DNA of 60,399 nt from Halopseudomonas salina (lineage in GTDB: Bacteria; Pseudomonadota; Gammaproteobacteria; Pseudomonadales; Pseudomonadaceae). The translations under genes and the position numbers were made by a program. Location: positions 1 to 60,399 of the forward strand of contig NZ_VTTI01000001.1 in the NCBI RefSeq assembly GCF_008641105.1, written 5' to 3'. This document shows positions 36,875 to 48,090 of this stretch, piece after piece. The notes beneath the pieces were generated by a model that was given only the letters and a program-made list of their open reading frames with translations, had not been told where the DNA came from and searched no databases. The first letter of the stretch is position 1; every line of letters begins with the position of its first letter.

Positions 36875-37963
36875 ATGTCTGCACTGTTTCAACCCTTCAG
36901 CCTGAAAGACGTCACCCTGCGCAACCGCATCGCGGTTCCGCCCATGTGCCAATACTCGGCCACCGACGGTCTGATCAACGACTGGCACATGGCCAACTAC
37001 ACGGGCATGGCCCGCGGCGGCGCTGGTCTGGTGATCGTCGAAGCCACAGCAGTATCGCCGGAAGGTCGTATTACCCCCGGCTGCGCCGGCATCTGGAACG
37101 ATCAGCTGGCCGAGGCATTCATTCCGGTAGTGCGCAGCATCAAGGCCCACGGCGCTGTTGCGGGCATCCAGATTGCCCATGCCGGCCGCAAGGCCAGTGC
37201 CAACCGCCCCTGGGAAGGTGACGACCACATCGGCAACGATGACGCACGCGGCTGGCAGACCATTGGCCCGTCCGCTATTCCCTTTGGCGCCCACCTGCCC
37301 AAGGTGCCCGATGCAATGACCCTGGACGATATTGCCCGGGTAAAGGCTGACTTCGTTGCCGCCGCAAAGCGTGCCCTGGACGTGGGATTTGAATGGCTGG
37401 AGCTGCATTTCGCCCACGGCTATCTGGCCCAGAGCTTTTTCTCCGAGCATGCCAATCAGCGCACCGATGCCTATGGCGGCAGCTTCGAGAACCGTAGCCG
37501 TTTTCTGCTGGAAACCCTGGCCGCCGTACGCGAGGTCTGGCCACAGAACCTGCCGCTGACCATTCGTTTTGGTGTGATCGAGTTTGATGGGCGCGACGAG
37601 CAGACGCTGAACGAATCCATCGAGCTGACGCGTCAGTTCAAGGCCGCCGGCATGGACATGATGAGTGTCAGCATGGGCTTCGACACCCCCACCGCAAATA
37701 TTCCCTGGGCGCCCGGTTTCATGGGGCCGATTGCCCAGCGCGTGCGTGACGAGGCAGGTGTGCCGGTGTCTTCCGCCTGGGGCTTTGGCGAGCCGCATAT
37801 TGCGGAAAAGGCAGTAAGCGATGGTCAACTGGATCTGGTGATGGTCGGCAAGGCCCATCTGGCCAACCCGCACTGGACCTATCTGGCCGCACGAGAGCTG
37901 AAAATCGACAAGCCTTCATGGACCCTGCCGGCACCTTACGCGCATTGGCTGGAACGCTACTGA
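36875..37963 (+). CDS. Old Yellow Enzyme-family ene-reductase (XenA/YqjM type)
   Basis: NADPH:flavin oxidoreductase of 362 residues that reduces activated C=C bonds. Seen: NRIAVPPMCQYSATDG (with the active-site Cys of the YqjM class), IQIAHAGRKA, HFAHGYLAQSFFSEHANQR and the FMN phosphate motif in VMVGKAHLANP. ATG 36875 is used; a 24-residue upstream extension is not family-like. It is divergent from its likely ArsR regulator and convergent with the DUF3087 gene. Confidence 0.93.
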   Translation: MSALFQPFSLKDVTLRNRIAVPPMCQYSATDGLINDWHMANYTGMARGGAGLVIVEATAVSPEGRITPGCAGIWNDQLAEAFIPVVRSIKAHGAVAGIQIAHAGRKASANRPWEGDDHIGNDDARGWQTIGPSAIPFGAHLPKVPDAMTLDDIARVKADFVAAAKRALDVGFEWLELHFAHGYLAQSFFSEHANQRTDAYGGSFENRSRFLLETLAAVREVWPQNLPLTIRFGVIEFDGRDEQTLNESIELTRQFKAAGMDMMSVSMGFDTPTANIPWAPGFMGPIAQRVRDEAGVPVSSAWGFGEPHIAEKAVSDGQLDLVMVGKAHLANPHWTYLAARELKIDKPSWTLPAPYAHWLERY

Positions 37964-38001
37964 GCAAGGCGCAAGCGGGTAACTGCTAGCGCCCCGGCAG
38001 C

Positions 38002-38541
38002 TCAAGCCGAAGTATCAGGCTTGCGCTGCTGGAGGCTGGCCAGCCATGCGGGATCCAACCGGTACTGGTCGATCGAAAGGCCCGTCTCAAGCATCGCCTG
38101 ACGATGCTTTTCCAACGGCCCACTGAGCTCATCCGCTGCCTGTGGGTGGCCATCGAGCCGATGCATTTCCACCTGACCCAAGTGATAGAACCGGAGCAGC
38201 TTCATGGCCTCTGGCAAGCCTGCCTGCACGCCCGCTTCCACCTGATGCATCACGTTGGTAACGCTCATCAAGCTGCGCTTGAGCTGCCAGCCATATACCG
38301 CAGGCTGCATCCAGCTCTGATGCCAGAAAACGTAGCGCACCAGCACTATGGTGAGGGCCACACCCAGCAGCACACCACCCAGATTCCAGCGAAAATTACT
38401 GCCCTCCGTGCTACCAAACAGAGCGACTGCAAGCGCTGACAATGACATCGCCAAAACGGCAAAAATCACCACTATAACCAGCGTGCTCTTGCGCGTCTGC
38501 TGACGATAGCGCTGCGGGTCGAGATGTTGGATCTCAAACAT
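38002..38541 (-). CDS. DUF3087 membrane protein
   Basis: 179 residues with two membrane helices (about 20-40 and 50-72) and a long cytoplasmic tail, beginning FEIQHLDPQRYRQQTRKS. DUF3087 family, function unknown. Its start overlaps the RND pump stop by 8 bases, so it forms an operon with the upstream RND transporter and its adaptor. Confidence 0.8.
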   Translation of the reverse strand: MFEIQHLDPQRYRQQTRKSTLVIVVIFAVLAMSLSALAVALFGSTEGSNFRWNLGGVLLGVALTIVLVRYVFWHQSWMQPAVYGWQLKRSLMSVTNVMHQVEAGVQAGLPEAMKLLRFYHLGQVEMHRLDGHPQAADELSGPLEKHRQAMLETGLSIDQYRLDPAWLASLQQRKPDTSA

Positions 38542-41500
38542 GGGAGTTGACCTGATCCTGTGTCTTCGAGGCCCGGCGGGCAGCTAACCAACTGCGGGCG
38601 TTATCCCCCAGCACCAGCATGCAGGGGGTAATGAACAGTGTCAGTACGGTCGCGACGGTAAGACCGCCGGCAATCGCGCTGGAGAGCTGGGTCCACCATT
38701 GGGTGGAGGGCGCGCCAAAGCCCAGGCTGGGTTCCAGCAGGTTGACGTTGACGGCCAGCACCATGGGCATCAGGCCCAATACCGTGGTGATGGAGGTGAG
38801 CAACACCGGGCGCAACCTCAGGCAACCGGTCTCCCAGGCGGCATCGACAGCCGAGGCGCCGTCTGCGCGGATCTGGTTGTAGGTGTCGATCAGTACGATG
38901 TTGTTGTTCACCACGATGCCCGACAAGCCGATGATGCCCATCCCCACCATGACAATGCCGAATGGCTGACTGTTGACCAGCAGGCCCATCAATACGCCGG
39001 CTGTGGAAAACACGATCGCCGACATGACCAGCATGGCCTGGTACCAGCTGTTGAACTGCACCAGCAGGATCAACAGCATCAGGAAAATCGCCACCACAAA
39101 GGCAGTACCCAAAAAGCTGGCAGCTTCCTGCTGGTCTGCGCCTTCGCCAGCGGTATTGACCTGCACCCCTGGTGGCAGGTCCAGATCGCTGTTGAGCAGT
39201 GCGTTGAGGCGCTCGCCGACCTGGGCGTCGCCGGTCAGATCGGATTTGATGGTCACCGCACGATTACCATCGATACGGTTGATCACGCTCGTCTTGGGTG
39301 CAGGCTCGACGGTGACAAAGTTGCCGATGGGCACCTGCCCTCTGGGCGTCTGGACGGTGAGACGCGTAAGCTCCTCCACCGAACGCCAGCTCTCGGGAAA
39401 ACGCACGCGTATGTCGACCTCATCACTGGCATACTCCGGCCGGAATTTCGCCAGCAATAATCCGTTGGTAACCATTTGCACGGCATTGCCCACGGTCATC
39501 ACGTCGGCACCAAACCGGGCTGCGGCGGCGCGATCAACGTTCACTCGCCATTCGATACCCGGCAGACTGCGGTCATCTTCGATATCTACAAAGCCGCCCA
39601 GCCGGTTCATTTCCTTCACCATGAGCTCAACGGCCTTATCAATCGCGTCCTGGTCTTCTCCAGTGACCTGGAGCTCGATCGGTTTGCCCGCCGCAGGGCC
39701 GTTCTCCTGCTTGCGAAAATCCAGAATGATCCCGGGGATGTCCGCCGTCAGGTCGCGCATATCATCCAGAATGGCATTGGCGCGGCGTCTCTCGTCCCAG
39801 TCAATGAACTGGAACTGGATAGTGCCGACCACATCAGGTGGCAGCTCGTTGCTGGCAGAAACCAGGGAGCGCGCGTACAGCGCCTTGACCTCGGAAAGTC
39901 CGAGCAAACGCTGCTCTACCTGTTGCAGCAGATCATCGCGTTCATGAATAGACAGGTCGCCCCGAGCGCGCACCAGCACCTGAGCCGACTCCGGCTCGAC
40001 CTCGGGAAAGAATTCCACGCCGTGGTTGAAGTTGGCATAGGTAATAAAGATCACCATCATGACGAGCAACATGCCGCCAAAGGTCAGGCCTGGACGCAGC
40101 AACAATTTTTTCAGCAATCGGCCGTAGGCTCTTCCCGTGCGGCTGCCCCCCTCTGCCGGAACGGCAGGCTGGTGGCGCTTGAGTGAACCCAGTACCGGCA
40201 GAAATATGAGCGCCATGACCAACGAGGCCAGCAGTGCGATGATCACCGTGGCCGGCAAATAACTCATGAACTGGCCGACCACACCTGGCCAGAACAGCAA
40301 CGGCCCGAACACCGCAATGGTCGTCGCGGTAGACGCAATTATGGGCCAGGCCATACGTTCTGCAGCGTTACCCCAGGCCTCTTTCGGCGGCTGCCCCTCG
40401 GAGATATTCCGATCAGCCAACTCGCTGACCACAATCGCACCGTCCACCAGCATGCCGGCCACCAGAATCAGTGCAAACAGCACAATGATATTCATGGTGA
40501 AACCGATCAGGTAAAGCACCAGAATCGCAGCCAGAAAGGCGCCTGGAATGGTGATACCCACCAGCAACGCCGAGCGCAGACCCATGGTGGCGACAATCAG
40601 AATCAACACCAGCACCACGGCCGTCAGTACGTTATTGAGCAGATCCGACAACATGGTTTCGACCTGGTCGGACTCATCCATGATGTAGTGCACTTCCAGG
40701 CCTTCGGGGAAGTACTCACTGGCTTGCTCGATCAGCGCCCGGGTCTGCTCGGTGGTCGAGATGATGTTGGCGCCAGCGCGTTTTTTCACTTCCAGCACCA
40801 TGGCGGGCTGGCCGTTGATCCGGGCAAACCCCATCGGATCCTTGAAACCGCGGTTGATGGTGGCCACATCGGCAAAGGTAACGACGGTATCGCCGTCTAC
40901 TTTAACCGGCATATTCAGCACATCATCGAGATTTTCAATCACGCCAGGCACCTTGATGGACATGCGTCCCTCGCCGGTATCCAGGCTCCCTGCTGCAACC
41001 AGGCGGTTGTTGTTGGAGACCAGATTGAACAGTTCCGTATAATCCAGGCCGTAGGTCTCCAGGGCTTGGGGGTCGACGACGATTTCCAGCAGGTCCTCAC
41101 GATCACCGCCGATTTCGACTTCCAGCACTTCCGGTATCGCCTCGATATTTTCCTGCAGCTGCCGGGCGATGAATACCAGTTCGCTCTGGGATATCGGGCC
41201 CGCCAGACCGATCGACATCACCGGGAACAGGGCGACGTTGATCTCGTTGACGGTGGGCTCATCCGCTTCGCTGGGAAGTTTGCTACGACCGGCGTCAACC
41301 TTCTCGCGCACGTCGGTCAGAGCCTTGTCTGCATCAAAGCCGGCATCGAACTCGAGCATGACCGAGGCATGGCCTTCGCTGGATACCGAGGTCATCTTCT
41401 TTATGCCTTCGAGTGACCGCAGCTCGTGCTCCATGGGGCGGACCAGCAATCGTTCGGCGTCTTCCGGGCTGATACCATCCAGGGTCATCGAGACGTACAT

Positions 41501-41635
41501 CATCGGAATGGTGACGTCGGGGTTGGCTTCCTTGGGAATCGCGTTATAGGCGACCAGGCCACCGATAAACAGAAAGATCAGCAAGGTGATGACCGCCCGG
41601 CTGCGGTCTATCGCAGCGTGGATCATCGCACTCAT
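38534..41635 (-). CDS. RND efflux permease
   Basis: 1033-residue inner-membrane pump with 12 helices and two large periplasmic loops. Start: IDRSRAVITLLIFLFIGG. The proton-relay region in helix 4 reads MLVDGAIVVSELADR: one aspartate is present, and the second aspartate of AcrB (DD) is glycine, like the CzcA/other variant. No drug or metal specificity can be stated. It overlaps its adaptor gene by 4 bases (ATGA). No outer-membrane component lies beside it, so it may use the OprM-like channel at 48087. Confidence 0.92.
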   Translation of the reverse strand: MSAMIHAAIDRSRAVITLLIFLFIGGLVAYNAIPKEANPDVTIPMMYVSMTLDGISPEDAERLLVRPMEHELRSLEGIKKMTSVSSEGHASVMLEFDAGFDADKALTDVREKVDAGRSKLPSEADEPTVNEINVALFPVMSIGLAGPISQSELVFIARQLQENIEAIPEVLEVEIGGDREDLLEIVVDPQALETYGLDYTELFNLVSNNNRLVAAGSLDTGEGRMSIKVPGVIENLDDVLNMPVKVDGDTVVTFADVATINRGFKDPMGFARINGQPAMVLEVKKRAGANIISTTEQTRALIEQASEYFPEGLEVHYIMDESDQVETMLSDLLNNVLTAVVLVLILIVATMGLRSALLVGITIPGAFLAAILVLYLIGFTMNIIVLFALILVAGMLVDGAIVVSELADRNISEGQPPKEAWGNAAERMAWPIIASTATTIAVFGPLLFWPGVVGQFMSYLPATVIIALLASLVMALIFLPVLGSLKRHQPAVPAEGGSRTGRAYGRLLKKLLLRPGLTFGGMLLVMMVIFITYANFNHGVEFFPEVEPESAQVLVRARGDLSIHERDDLLQQVEQRLLGLSEVKALYARSLVSASNELPPDVVGTIQFQFIDWDERRRANAILDDMRDLTADIPGIILDFRKQENGPAAGKPIELQVTGEDQDAIDKAVELMVKEMNRLGGFVDIEDDRSLPGIEWRVNVDRAAAARFGADVMTVGNAVQMVTNGLLLAKFRPEYASDEVDIRVRFPESWRSVEELTRLTVQTPRGQVPIGNFVTVEPAPKTSVINRIDGNRAVTIKSDLTGDAQVGERLNALLNSDLDLPPGVQVNTAGEGADQQEAASFLGTAFVVAIFLMLLILLVQFNSWYQAMLVMSAIVFSTAGVLMGLLVNSQPFGIVMVGMGIIGLSGIVVNNNIVLIDTYNQIRADGASAVDAAWETGCLRLRPVLLTSITTVLGLMPMVLAVNVNLLEPSLGFGAPSTQWWTQLSSAIAGGLTVATVLTLFITPCMLVLGDNARSWLAARRASKTQDQVNSHV

Positions 41636-42819
41636 TCAGCGGCTCCCTGGCCCGGCAGAGGTCCGCTTTGCGCAGCCCCGGGCTGAAATTCGTTACTGGC
41701 CTTCGCATCAGCTGTCTCGTCCTCGGGTACCACCTCGGTGCGCACCTGTTGTCCAGGATCAACGAATCCCGCGCCCTGGGTAATAACCTGGAGTCTCTCC
41801 GGCAAGCCTTCCACCGTCGCACCTTCGTTGGTGATAGCCACGACCCGGACCGGGTAGTTGATGACGCGTCCATCTTCATCCACAGCATGCACACCCAGAT
41901 TGCCATCCGGGCCAAGACGCAGCAGCGCTGGCGAAAACTGATGAGCCATCACCTCCGGCAACTGGATCCGCAGCGTGGCGCTGCCACCTGCCACACGCCA
42001 GAGCTCGGGGTTGGCCAACTCTGCTTCCACGTAGAAACTGCGGGTCTGCGGATCGGCAGCCAGACTGATAAAGCGCACTTCACCCTCCAGTTCCCGGCCG
42101 TCGAGCAGGCGCAGTTTCACTGCCTGGCCTTCCGCTACGCGGCCCGCATCCTGCTGCGGAATCTGCGCGGTCGCTTTCAGGCGGGAAACGTTCACCAGCG
42201 ACATCAGCTCGGCGCCTGGCTGCACCAGCTCGCCTATCTCCACATGATGGCGGTCGACCACCCCATCAAAGGGTGCAACCGGTGAGTTGTATTCCACCGC
42301 CAGTTGCGCCGCACTCAGATCAGCCTGGGCGCGCGCCACCTCGCCCTCAAGACGGATGATTTCATTTTCGGTGACGTAATTGGACGCGCGCAGTTTGCGT
42401 GCGCCATCGAGCTCTTTCTGGCGCAGGCGATAGATGGCTCGGGCCTGGGTCAGTTGCTGGCTACGCCCCTCGTCGGACAGCTCCAGCAGTGGCTCGCCAG
42501 CCGAGATAATATCACCCTGCTGCTTGAGCAGCTTTGCGACCCGACCGGATACCTGCGCCATGACCTGCACCTGCTGCCAGGGCAGTAACTGGCCCTGGAG
42601 CACCTGTTCACGGGTCAGCGGCTGGGCCTGGGACCAACGGGTTTCCACTTCATGCATTTGCTCCTCTGCCTGCTCCTCCGGCGGCGGGGCGGTGTCCTTG
42701 GCGCTCCGGGTATCACCCAGCAACAGCCATATGACCAGCGCTACCGCCATCAGGATGGCTAGCGCCACCGGTGAGATACCTCGACGGAGTTTGTTCTTCA
42801 AAGAAGCAGTCACGGACAT
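41632..42819 (-). CDS. RND periplasmic adaptor (membrane fusion protein)
   Basis: 395 residues: an N-terminal membrane anchor (about 15-35), lipoyl-type halves (QVQVMAQVSGRVAKLLKQQGD), a coiled-coil hairpin (about 130-190) and the beta-barrel region. Partner of the downstream permease, translationally coupled by ATGA. The TtgR-like gene lies upstream on the same strand with 130 bases between, so it might affect both pumps. Confidence 0.9.
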   Translation of the reverse strand: MSVTASLKNKLRRGISPVALAILMAVALVIWLLLGDTRSAKDTAPPPEEQAEEQMHEVETRWSQAQPLTREQVLQGQLLPWQQVQVMAQVSGRVAKLLKQQGDIISAGEPLLELSDEGRSQQLTQARAIYRLRQKELDGARKLRASNYVTENEIIRLEGEVARAQADLSAAQLAVEYNSPVAPFDGVVDRHHVEIGELVQPGAELMSLVNVSRLKATAQIPQQDAGRVAEGQAVKLRLLDGRELEGEVRFISLAADPQTRSFYVEAELANPELWRVAGGSATLRIQLPEVMAHQFSPALLRLGPDGNLGVHAVDEDGRVINYPVRVVAITNEGATVEGLPERLQVITQGAGFVDPGQQVRTEVVPEDETADAKASNEFQPGAAQSGPLPGQGAAE

Positions 42820-42948
42820 TCCTTACCAGAGAGCCTGAATAATAAGCGGCGAATGCAGTTGGGGCGCCTGCACGCCCGGCAGTATATCCGCCAATAGCAC
42901 TGCGTGCTTGAGCTCAGTTGACAGTATTGTGCAGGGAGAAGTTGCGAT

Positions 42949-43584
42949 TCATGTCATGCGCAGGGCAGGACTCAGACGCAACATATCCAGAATACTGTCA
43001 GCCAGGGTTTCTGCCTTGGCATACAGATCCAGCCCTTCGGGCACCAGCAGGCACTGATCCAGCATGCCGGTGATAAATGCGTGCACACACCGACTGGCAA
43101 CCGGCAGATCCAGATCGTCAGGCAACTGCCCCCTGGTTACCGCATTGCGCAAACTGAGCTCGATGTTGTGGTCGTATTCCCGGCGAAAATCCTGCATCCA
43201 TTGGCGCATGTTGCCCAGATCTTCGGTGTATTCACATTTGTGAAACATGATCTCGCCGACTCGACGTACCTCCGGGTCACTCCCGGCGCGCTGAAACATC
43301 TTTATGAGCAACTCACGGAGGCGACCAAGCGGGTCTGGTTCATGGGGATCGCGACTGGCTTCACTGAGGGGCTGGAGTGGCATATGTACCCGCTCGAGCA
43401 AGGCGCCCACCAGCTCGGACTTATCCTGAAAGTGCCAGTAAATAGCGCCCCGGGTCACGCCCGCAGCGGTGGCAATTTCCGACAGTGAGGTACGGGAAAT
43501 ACCCTTGCGGTAAAAGCACAGCTCCGCTGCAGCAAGAATGTCACTACGGGTTTCCTGCGCTTCCTCTTTTGTTCGCCTGACCAT
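42949..43584 (-). CDS. ttgR: TetR-family repressor, TtgR-like
   Basis: 211 residues. The N-terminus VRRTKEEAQETRSDILAAAE and helix-turn-helix VTRGAIYWHFQDKSEL match TtgR/ArpR/AcrR. It binds the divergent 203-base region, where the operator at 43674-43703 is nearly the TtgR operator of P. putida. TtgR is released by aromatic drugs and solvents. ATG 43584 is used over 43596. The symbol is an inference from the operator match. Confidence 0.85.
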   Translation of the reverse strand: MVRRTKEEAQETRSDILAAAELCFYRKGISRTSLSEIATAAGVTRGAIYWHFQDKSELVGALLERVHMPLQPLSEASRDPHEPDPLGRLRELLIKMFQRAGSDPEVRRVGEIMFHKCEYTEDLGNMRQWMQDFRREYDHNIELSLRNAVTRGQLPDDLDLPVASRCVHAFITGMLDQCLLVPEGLDLYAKAETLADSILDMLRLSPALRMT

Positions 43585-43673
43585 CCGCCATTTCATCCAA
43601 TCGGTTTCATGAATCGTGCGGCCTGACCGGGCAGGTCCGCGAATGCTGCTTATGTTAACTAATGTTATCTCTG

Positions 43674-43703
43674 TTTACAAACATTCATGAATGTAAGTAT
43701 ATT
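43674..43703. promoter_or_regulatory. TtgR-type operator/promoter
   Basis: TTTACAAACATTCATGAATG followed by TAAGTATATT. The core ACATTCATGAATGT (43681-43694) is a perfect 14-bp palindrome. It corresponds to the TtgR operator of Pseudomonas (recalled as TTTACAAACAACCATGAATGTAAGTATATT), with only two or three differences. Confidence 0.85.
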
Positions 43704-43787
43704 GTTCGCCAACCCGGTCATCTGCGCTCCCGACGCCCACGCACAATGACCAACGAAACCAGTACTGCGCTCTGCGAGGACCCTGTC

Positions 43788-44936
43788 ATGCCCCATCTGA
43801 ATACTGCGCGCTTCGCGCTACCCTCCCTATTGGCGTTGCTTACGCTACTAAGCGCCTGTGAAAAACAGAGCAGCGTCGCTCCAGACCAAGCTCAGGTGCA
43901 GCAGGTGCTTGAGGTGGGTGTGGTTACCCTGGCCGCGGAACCCTTTGAACTGACAACCGATCTGCCAGGGCGTACCGCACCCTTTCGCATTGCCGAAGTA
44001 AGGCCGCAGGTGAATGGGCTGATCGAAAAGCGGCTGTTCAACGAAGGTAGTGAGGTCAAGGCTGGCGAGCAGCTGTATCAGATAGACGACTCGGTGTATC
44101 AGTCAGCCCTCAACAGCGCAAAAGCTTCGCACCTGTCGAGCACATCTTTAAGTGATCGCTATGAGCAACTGATCGAGGATCAGGCCGTGAGCCGTCAGGC
44201 CTATGACGAAGCTCGTGCGACCAGCCTGCAAACCCAGGCTGCTCTGGAGCGCGCGCAGATCGACCTGCGCTACACCCAGGTCAGAGCGCCAATCGATGGC
44301 CGTATCGGTCGTTCAGCCGTCAGCGAGGGTGCACTGGTTACCAATGGCCAGGAAGCCGCAATGGCAACTATCCAGCAACTCGATCCGATCTACGTGGATG
44401 TAACCCAGCCGGCCCGCGACCTGCTGGCACTACGTCGTGATCTGGAAGAAGGCCGCCTGCAGAAGGTTGGGGACAATGCCGCCCAGGTTACCTTGCAACT
44501 GGAGGATGGTAGCGCCTATCCGCACCAGGGCACGCTGGAGTTCTCTGAGGTATCGGTGGACGCCGGGACAGGTTCAGTGACCCTGCGGGCCATCTTTCCC
44601 AACCCTGACAATATGCTGCTGCCAGGCATGTTTGTACACGCACAACTCGTGGCCGGCACCCGATCCGAGGCCATTCTGGCGCCTCAACAAGGCATTACCC
44701 GCACCCCTCGCGGGCAAGCCACTGCGCTGGTGGTTAATGCCGACGACATCGTCGAACTGCGAGAAGTTCGTACCGAACGCACTGTAGGAAATCGCTGGTT
44801 GATCAGTGATGGACTCAATGACGGTGACCGGCTGATCACCGAGGGTCTGCAGTTTGTTCAGCCAGGCGTCAAGGTCAAGGCTGTGCCAGCTGGCAACGTT
44901 GCCGAACCTGTTTCCACTGCCAGACAGGAAGGATAA
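43788..44936 (+). CDS. ttgA: MexA/TtgA-type adaptor lipoprotein
   Basis: 382-residue membrane fusion protein. Lipobox LLTLLSAC (C24), then [19 protein letters not shown] and the hairpin [19 protein letters not shown] as in MexA/AcrA. GAGGA precedes ATG 43788; a longer frame from 43662 passes through the operator and is rejected. First gene of a mexAB-oprM-like operon repressed by the TtgR-like regulator; the next gene starts 4 bases after its stop. Confidence 0.93.
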   Translation: MPHLNTARFALPSLLALLTLLSACEKQSSVAPDQAQVQQVLEVGVVTLAAEPFELTTDLPGRTAPFRIAEVRPQVNGLIEKRLFNEGSEVKAGEQLYQIDDSVYQSALNSAKASHLSSTSLSDRYEQLIEDQAVSRQAYDEARATSLQTQAALERAQIDLRYTQVRAPIDGRIGRSAVSEGALVTNGQEAAMATIQQLDPIYVDVTQPARDLLALRRDLEEGRLQKVGDNAAQVTLQLEDGSAYPHQGTLEFSEVSVDAGTGSVTLRAIFPNPDNMLLPGMFVHAQLVAGTRSEAILAPQQGITRTPRGQATALVVNADDIVELREVRTERTVGNRWLISDGLNDGDRLITEGLQFVQPGVKVKAVPAGNVAEPVSTARQEG

Positions 44937-44940
44937 ATCC

Positions 44941-47900
44941 ATGCCACGCTTTTTTATTGACCGCCCTATCTTCGCCTGGGTCATTGCCCTGGTGATCATG
45001 CTGGCCGGGGGGCTCTCGGTGCTGAGCCTTCCCGTGAACCAATACCCGAGTATCGCCCCGCCCGCGGTCGGCATCTCGGTCAGTTACCCCGGCGCTTCCG
45101 CGCAAACTGTGCAGGACACCGTGGTGCAGGTAATCGAACAGCAGCTTAATGGCATTGATGGCCTGCGCTATATCCGCTCGGACAGCAACTCCGACGGCAG
45201 CATGGAAATAACCGTAACATTTGACCAGGGCGTTGACCCGGACATCGCTCAGGTACAGGTTCAGAACAAGCTGCAACTGGCCACCCCCCTGCTACCCCAG
45301 GAAGTACAGCAACAGGGGATTCGGGTGACCAAATCAGTGAGTAACTTCCTGATGGTCATTGGCGTGGTCTCAACCGACGGCAGCATGAACCGCGACGACC
45401 TGGCCGACTACATTATTTCAAACCTGCAGGATCCGATCTCCCGGACCGAAGGTGTTGGCGACTTTCAGGTGTTCGGCGCGCCCTATGCGATGCGCATCTG
45501 GCTGGACCCGGCAAAGCTCAACAACTTCAAGCTGACCCCTACCGATGTCAGCGCTGCAATTCAGGCCCAGAATGTGCAGATCTCCTCCGGTCAGTTCGGT
45601 GGCTTGCCCGCCGTACCAGGCCAACAACTCAGCGCCACCATTGTCGGCAAGACCCGTCTTCAGAGTCCGGAGCAGTTCCGCGAGATACTGCTCCGGGCCA
45701 ACCCGGACGGCTCCCAGGTTCGACTGAAAGATGTTGCCCGCGTTGAGCTGGGTGCGCAAAACGCGAACGTTTCTGCGCAGTACAACGGGTTGCCGGCCTC
45801 CGGGCTGGCGATCAAGCTGGCCACCGGGGCCAATGCGCTGGATACCGCTACCGCAGTCAAGCAAACCATTTCCGACCTTGAGCCCTTCTTCCCGCCCGGG
45901 CTGGAGATTGAATACCCGTACGAAACCGCACCGGTGGTCTCCGCTTCCATTACCGGCGTGGTGCATACCTTGCTGGAAGCTGTGGTGCTGGTGTTCCTGG
46001 TGATGTATCTGTTTCTGCAGAACTTCCGCGCCACCTTGATTCCTACCCTGGCCGTTCCAGTGGTCATTCTGGGTACCTTTGGCGTGCTTTCCCTATTCGG
46101 CTTCACCATCAATATTCTGACCATGTTCGCGATGGTGCTGGCTATCGGCCTGCTGGTGGATGACGCCATCGTGGTGGTGGAGAACGTCGAACGGGTGATG
46201 GCAGAAGAAGGACTCTCTCCGGTCGAAGCCACACGCAAATCCATGGACCAGATCCAGGGTGCGCTGGTTGGTATCGGCCTGGTGCTTTCAGCTGTATTCA
46301 TTCCAATGGCCTTTTTCGGCGGCTCAACCGGTGTCATTTACCGTCAGTTCGCAATCACGATTGCGTCAGCGATGACGCTCTCGGTACTGGTGGCGCTGAT
46401 ATTCACTCCGGCGCTGTGCGCCACCATGCTCAAACCGATCCCCAAGGGCGGTCAGCATGAAAAGCGCGGGTTCTTTGGTTGGTTCAACCGGACCTTTGAC
46501 CGCGGCGTAGGCCGATACGAGCGCGGCGTGGCCAGCATGCTGCGGCGCAAGACCCCTTACCTGCTGCTCTATGTAGTCATAGCCGCGGTCATGGCGGTGC
46601 TCTTTACCCGTGTACCTTCGGCCTTTTTGCCGGACGAAGACCAGGGGGTACTCTTCGCCCAGGTGCAGACACCAGCGGGCTCTACCGCAGAACGCACCCA
46701 ACAGACCGTAGACCAGATGCGCGATTACCTGCTGGAAGAAGAAAGTGATGTGGTGAACTCGGTGTTTACCGTGACCGGCTTCAACTTTGCTGGCCGCGGA
46801 CAAAACTCGGGCATGGCCTTTATTGGCCTTAAGCCCTGGGACGAGCGCACTGAACCCCAGCAGAGTGTATTTGCCTTGGCCGAACGGGCCCAGGCGAAGT
46901 TCGACACCTACCGCGACGCGATGGTCTTTGCTTTTGCACCGCCTGCGGTGATGGAGCTGGGCAACGCGACCGGCTTCAACCTGTTCCTGCAGGACAACGC
47001 CGGCGTTGGTCACGACACCTTGATGCAAGCGCGTAATCAATTGCTCGGCATGGCAGCGCAACATCCCGCGCTGATGGCCGTGCGCCCCAACGGGCTGGAC
47101 GATGAGCCGCAATACCAGTTGACCGTGGACGACGAAAAGGCCCGTGTACTCGGGGTATCGCTGAGCGAAGTGAACAGCACTCAGTCGATTGCCTGGGGCT
47201 CCAGCTACGTCAATGACTTTATCGACCGCGGCCGGGTCAAGCGCGTTTATATGCAGGGCGAAGCCAGCGCACGCATGAGCCCGGAGGATCTGGGCAAGTG
47301 GTTCGTACGTAACAGCAGCGGCGAGATGGTGCCCTTCGATGCCATCGCCAGTGGTGAGTGGATCTACGGCTCGCCCAAGCTGTCGCGATACAACGGTGTG
47401 GCAGCGATGGAAATCATGGGTGAAGCCGCGCCCGGCTACAGCACTGGCGACGCCATGGCCGCGATAGAGGAAATCGCCCAGAAGCTGCCCCAGGGCATCG
47501 GCGTAGCCTGGACCGGACTGTCCTATGAAGAACGCATTTCCGGGGACCAGGCGCCCATGCTCTATGCGCTGTCCCTGCTCGTGGTTTTTCTCTGTCTGGC
47601 AGCACTGTATGAAAGCTGGTCGATACCTCTAGTAGTCATGTTGGTGGTCCCCCTGGGTGTGATCGGTGCGCTGATGGCGACCCTGGGCCGCGGGCTGACC
47701 AACGATGTGTTCTTCCAGGTCGGCCTTCTGACCACCGTGGGACTCACCGCAAAAAACGCCATTCTGATTGTCGAGTTCGCCAAGGATCTGCACGAGCAGG
47801 GTATGAGTCTGTTCGACGCTGCAGTGGAAGCCTGCCGCATGCGCCTGCGGCCGATCATCATGACCTCCCTGGCCTTCACCCTTGGCGTGGTGCCCCTGGC

Positions 47901-48090
47901 GCTGGCCAGTGGGGCTGGCGCTGGCAGCTCACACGCCATCGGGACCGGTGTGATCGGCGGGATGATCACCGCCACGGTGTTGGCAATTTTCTGGGTGCCC
48001 CTGTTCTTCGTGATGGTTTCATCGCTATTCGCAGGCAAGAAAGTCAAGACCGACGACTCCGATCCGACCACCAGGGAGATCACCCCATGA
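44941..48090 (+). CDS. ttgB: MexB/TtgB-type multidrug RND permease
   Basis: 1049 residues, the length of MexB/AcrB. Start [20 protein letters not shown], helix-4 proton relay [17 protein letters not shown] (both aspartates), and the late block [16 protein letters not shown] with the relay lysine. It exports diverse drugs, solvents and dyes with the adaptor and OprM-type channel. It has GAAGGATAAATCC directly before ATG 44941 and overlaps oprM/ttgC by ATGA. Confidence 0.95.
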   Translation: MPRFFIDRPIFAWVIALVIMLAGGLSVLSLPVNQYPSIAPPAVGISVSYPGASAQTVQDTVVQVIEQQLNGIDGLRYIRSDSNSDGSMEITVTFDQGVDPDIAQVQVQNKLQLATPLLPQEVQQQGIRVTKSVSNFLMVIGVVSTDGSMNRDDLADYIISNLQDPISRTEGVGDFQVFGAPYAMRIWLDPAKLNNFKLTPTDVSAAIQAQNVQISSGQFGGLPAVPGQQLSATIVGKTRLQSPEQFREILLRANPDGSQVRLKDVARVELGAQNANVSAQYNGLPASGLAIKLATGANALDTATAVKQTISDLEPFFPPGLEIEYPYETAPVVSASITGVVHTLLEAVVLVFLVMYLFLQNFRATLIPTLAVPVVILGTFGVLSLFGFTINILTMFAMVLAIGLLVDDAIVVVENVERVMAEEGLSPVEATRKSMDQIQGALVGIGLVLSAVFIPMAFFGGSTGVIYRQFAITIASAMTLSVLVALIFTPALCATMLKPIPKGGQHEKRGFFGWFNRTFDRGVGRYERGVASMLRRKTPYLLLYVVIAAVMAVLFTRVPSAFLPDEDQGVLFAQVQTPAGSTAERTQQTVDQMRDYLLEEESDVVNSVFTVTGFNFAGRGQNSGMAFIGLKPWDERTEPQQSVFALAERAQAKFDTYRDAMVFAFAPPAVMELGNATGFNLFLQDNAGVGHDTLMQARNQLLGMAAQHPALMAVRPNGLDDEPQYQLTVDDEKARVLGVSLSEVNSTQSIAWGSSYVNDFIDRGRVKRVYMQGEASARMSPEDLGKWFVRNSSGEMVPFDAIASGEWIYGSPKLSRYNGVAAMEIMGEAAPGYSTGDAMAAIEEIAQKLPQGIGVAWTGLSYEERISGDQAPMLYALSLLVVFLCLAALYESWSIPLVVMLVVPLGVIGALMATLGRGLTNDVFFQVGLLTTVGLTAKNAILIVEFAKDLHEQGMSLFDAAVEACRMRLRPIIMTSLAFTLGVVPLALASGAGAGSSHAIGTGVIGGMITATVLAIFWVPLFFVMVSSLFAGKKVKTDDSDPTTREITP

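Noticed and set aside
36797..37873. A 358-codon reverse frame over the OYE gene
   Set aside because: Shadow of a well-recognised gene on the other strand.
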